Shown one piece after another: positions 61,812-64,000 of a stretch of 64,000 nt of DNA (its first letter is position 1; every line of letters starts with the position of its first letter). The translations under genes were made by a program, and so were the position numbers. The stretch covers positions 105,564-169,563 of the forward strand of contig JAHWKY010000007.1 in the NCBI GenBank assembly GCA_019347575.1, in the 5' to 3' direction. A model generated the notes under the pieces. It was not told the origin of the DNA. It did no database searches and saw nothing but the letters and a program-made list of their open reading frames with translations. This DNA is from Actinomycetota bacterium. Its GTDB lineage: Bacteria; Actinomycetota; Nitriliruptoria; Nitriliruptorales; Nitriliruptoraceae.

Positions 61812-62813
61812 TCAGCGCAGGTCGAGGACGGCGCTACCCGCGAACCGGTCGTGGGCGAGATCGGACAGCGCCTGCGGGGCGTCCTCGAACGCGTAGGCGT
61901 GTGCGGTGACCTCGAGGTCGAGCCGCCCCGCGAGCCGCAGGAACTCCTCGCCGTCGGCACGGGTGTTGGCGGTCACGCTGCGCACCTGACGCTCCTGGAA
62001 GAGGTGCTGCTGGTAGTTCAGCGGCGGCACATCGGTCAGGTGGATGCCGGCGATCGCCAGCGTCCCGCCGCGATCGAGTGCACGGAGTGCGTCGGGCACG
62101 ATCGCACCGGCAGGCGCGAACAGGATCGCCCCATCCAGGGCGACGGGAGGTGTCTCCCCCGCCCCACCGGCCCAGGAGGCACCTAGCCGCCGCGCCAGCT
62201 CCTGACCGTCCTGGGATCTCGTGACGACGTGGACCTCCGCCCCGGCAGCGATGGCGAGCTGTGCGGTGAGGTGGGCCGACCCTCCGAACCCGTAGATTCC
62301 CAGTCGGCCCCCGGGCGGTAGCTCGGCGCGTTTCAGTGCCCGGTAGCCGATGATTCCGGCGCACAGCAGAGGCGCGGCGTGGAGGTCGTCGATGGCCTCC
62401 GGGAGCCCGTAGCAGTAGCCCTCGGGGACGGTGACGGTCTCCGCGTAGCCGCCATCGTGGGTCCAGCCGGTGAAGGTCGGATCGAGGCAGAGGTTCTCCT
62501 GTCCCCGTCGACAGAAGCGGCACACTTGGCAGGTCGAACGCAACCACGGGACACCTACCCTGGTGCCGACATCGAAGCGTCCGGCCCCCGGCCCGAGCTC
62601 GACAACCTCCCCGACGATCTCGTGGCCCGGGACGACGCGTGGCTGACGCGGTTCGAGATCGCCTTCCACGACGTGGAGATCAGTGCGGCAGACACCGCAG
62701 GTGCGGACGCGGATACGTACCTCTCCGGCCCCCGGGGGTGGGGGCTCGTGCTCGACGAGTTCGAGGGGACCGTCGTCGATGGGTCCAGGTCGACGTACCC
62801 GCCAGCACCGCAC
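61812..62813 (-). CDS. Zinc-dependent alcohol dehydrogenase
   Basis: Medium-chain dehydrogenase of 333 residues. [20 protein letters not shown] gives the catalytic-zinc Cys, [19 protein letters not shown] the GHE motif, and [20 protein letters not shown] the four-Cys structural zinc site. [20 protein letters not shown] is the nucleotide-binding glycine loop. It fits the AdhA-like group (also ADH_zinc of the alcohol/aldehyde type). GTG 62813 has a GGAAGGCGGGAC upstream and begins [12 protein letters not shown] like its family. Confidence 0.9.
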   Translation of the reverse strand: MRCWRVRRPGPIDDGPLELVEHEPPPPGAGEVRIRVRTCGVCRTDLHVVEGDLEPRQPRVVPGHEIVGEVVELGPGAGRFDVGTRVGVPWLRSTCQVCRFCRRGQENLCLDPTFTGWTHDGGYAETVTVPEGYCYGLPEAIDDLHAAPLLCAGIIGYRALKRAELPPGGRLGIYGFGGSAHLTAQLAIAAGAEVHVVTRSQDGQELARRLGASWAGGAGETPPVALDGAILFAPAGAIVPDALRALDRGGTLAIAGIHLTDVPPLNYQQHLFQERQVRSVTANTRADGEEFLRLAGRLDLEVTAHAYAFEDAPQALSDLAHDRFAGSAVLDLR

Positions 62814-62971
62814 GTCCCGCCTTCCGACACGATCCGACACGAGCACCGGCGTCAGGTACGGGCCACCAACCACCGCACGGACACGCGTGTCGCCCCGACG
62901 ATAGCCAGCATCACACCAGTTAACGGGCGGACGGGTGGACACTCCTCCGTGCCGCCGGACGAGGGCGATCG

Positions 62972-63448
62972 TCACTCTCGCTGCTGCCGGAGCACGAGCG
63001 AGTACTGCGAGACGATCTCGTCCTCGGACCCAGGCTCGAACGGGCTCGCCGACACGATCAGCCAGGCGCCGATCTCGGGGTGGGTCCACTCCCCCTGCCA
63101 CGCCCGGGCTCCCGCCTGGGTGGGCGCGACACGGGGTACCCAGCCCCGCGAATCGAGCTCGCGCTCGTAGAACTCCAGAACCTGCTGGGGTGTCCGCCCC
63201 GCGACCTCGTACGACCGCGTCACCGCACCTTCCGCCGCCTCGGTCTCCATGTCGGGTCCCACCGCTTGACTGCCCGGAGCGACGGGCAGCTGCTCGAACT
63301 CGCTGGCCAACTCGGCCGGCTGCTCACCGAACTCGACGCCGAGATCGCCACCAGCCTCGGGGTCCGTCGGGGCGGTGTCGCAGGCAACACCGAGGACGGC
63401 GAACGCGGCGACCACGGTGACCGCCAAGCGGCGTGGGCCGCGGTGCAC
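62972..63448 (-). CDS. Lipoprotein of unknown function
   Basis: Lipoprotein of 158 residues: [18 protein letters not shown] is the signal and lipobox. An acidic linker follows, then a compact alpha/beta domain: [20 protein letters not shown], then [19 protein letters not shown], then [20 protein letters not shown]. The pattern of YxR..dxxxxVxxFYxxxLxxxGW is common in bacterial lipoproteins of unknown role. It starts at GTG 63448. Confidence 0.75.
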   Translation of the reverse strand: MHRGPRRLAVTVVAAFAVLGVACDTAPTDPEAGGDLGVEFGEQPAELASEFEQLPVAPGSQAVGPDMETEAAEGAVTRSYEVAGRTPQQVLEFYERELDSRGWVPRVAPTQAGARAWQGEWTHPEIGAWLIVSASPFEPGSEDEIVSQYSLVLRQQRE

Positions 63449-63565
63449 GCTCTGCCTCCCGCTCGACGGACGGACGGTTCATCCGCGATCGTGGCAGTTC
63501 TCGGGGCACCACCACGCCCCGGCCGTGCCATCCATCGGACAGGGGGCCGGGTCTCGCCGACGCGT

Positions 63566-64000
63566 TCAGCTGGGATCGGGGTAGTCCTCGAAGATGCGCT
63601 CCGGCGCGTCGACCAGCGGCAGGTGCAGGCGGGTCCCGTGCTCGGTCGGCCCTTCCCGTGGTCCCAGCCCGACGCTGACGAACCCGGCGGGGTTGCCCGG
63701 TACGGCCCAGACCGCGTTGGACGACTGCAGCAGCAGGCCGATGCGGTGTCCCTCGTGGACGATGTAGTCCTCGGGCAGGAACGTCACGTTGGCGTTGACC
63801 CAACCGTTCGCCGGACCGGCCGCCTGCTGACGTCCGTCGCGGTAGTCGACGTTGAGGAAGCCGCGCTGGATGGTCTTGTAGGTCCCTTCCGGATCGATGT
63901 CGACCAGGATCGGCGTGAGCGACTGGCCGGTGACGTCGGGGAGGAAGTTGAAGGTGCCCTCAAGCACCGCGCGGCCCGCGATGCGGACATCGGTCGTCAA
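63566..64000 (-). CDS. CocE/X-Pro dipeptidyl-peptidase family, C-terminal domain (runs off the right edge)
   Basis: At least 144 codons, open to the window edge. The first visible residues TDVRIAGRAVLEGTFNFLPD and PILVDIDPEGTYKTIQRGFL, then NANVTFLPEDYIVHEGHRIG and LLLQSSNAVWAVPGN, match the beta-sandwich C-terminal domain of S15-type/CocE-NonD hydrolases. In those, this jelly roll follows a catalytic alpha/beta hydrolase domain, which would be beyond the edge. The TTG at the edge is probably not the true start. Confidence 0.8.
   Translation of the reverse strand: MTTDVRIAGRAVLEGTFNFLPDVTGQSLTPILVDIDPEGTYKTIQRGFLNVDYRDGRQQAAGPANGWVNANVTFLPEDYIVHEGHRIGLLLQSSNAVWAVPGNPAGFVSVGLGPREGPTEHGTRLHLPLVDAPERIFEDYPDPS

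Noticed and set aside
1..64000. CRISPR arrays, rRNA genes, prophage structural genes, replication origin
   Set aside because: No regularly spaced repeats, rRNA sequence, phage morphogenesis genes or DnaA-box clusters were seen.

Overview
This window comes from a very GC-rich genome. GTG/TTG starts, TGA stops, stop-start overlaps of the ATGA/GTGA type, zf-HC2 anti-sigma factors and a Tad pilus locus ending in a LysM-BTAD regulator all point to a high-GC actinobacterium, probably a deep-branching environmental lineage. Species cannot be told from the sequence alone.

Left part (1-28 kb). The window opens inside a purB gene (minus strand) that runs off the edge. From 1.97 to 12.75 kb lies one long plus-strand operon: two exported proteins, the Tad/Flp pilus machine (CpaB-like, CpaE-like, CpaF, TadB, TadC, Flp pilin, three TadE/TadG-type pseudopilins) and a large membrane LysM-BTAD regulator. 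Next come small regulators (an XRE repressor with a palindromic operator, a stand-alone degenerate receiver, two paralogous LuxR-type regulators), a possible defence patch (AbiGi-like protein, DUF3892 protein) and a 3016-residue secreted RHS/YD-repeat polymorphic toxin with an overlapping immunity candidate. Behind it lie a decayed copy of the RHS core, an IS3-family remnant inserted in that copy, and the 3' half of a tRNA-Arg(TCT), which looks like an attachment site. This is an accessory segment.

Right part (28.4-64 kb). This is dense in redox and metal genes. The outstanding feature is five genes interrupted by one in-frame TGA exactly where homologues carry a conserved redox Cys: rhodanese-CBS, DUF3179, peroxiredoxin-like, deiodinase-like and a CcdA-like membrane protein. 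In all five the TGA is followed, 12-14 nt later, by a short perfect or near-perfect hairpin whose apical loop contains GU, as in a bacterial SECIS element. I read them as selenoproteins. A Cys-containing DUF3179 paralogue and a Cys-containing CcdA in the same window serve as internal controls.

A MerR-type regulator at 29.2 kb is surrounded by two matching promoter/operators with an unusual 20-bp spacer. A third copy lies at 61.7 kb in front of a thioredoxin-like/MerB/CcdA-like-selenoprotein operon. This suggests a mercury or thiophilic-metal regulon that includes two selenoproteins. Around it are a sigma/anti-sigma/DsbA-like set, glutaredoxin plus radical SAM, a TlpA-CcdA-DUF3179 operon, two disulfide reductase-like flavoproteins, a cupredoxin, an ABC transporter set resembling E. 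coli ynjBCD with a ynjF-like phosphatidyltransferase, several alpha/beta hydrolases, a GH15 glucoamylase-like enzyme, a zinc alcohol dehydrogenase and an S15/CocE-type peptidase that runs off the right edge.
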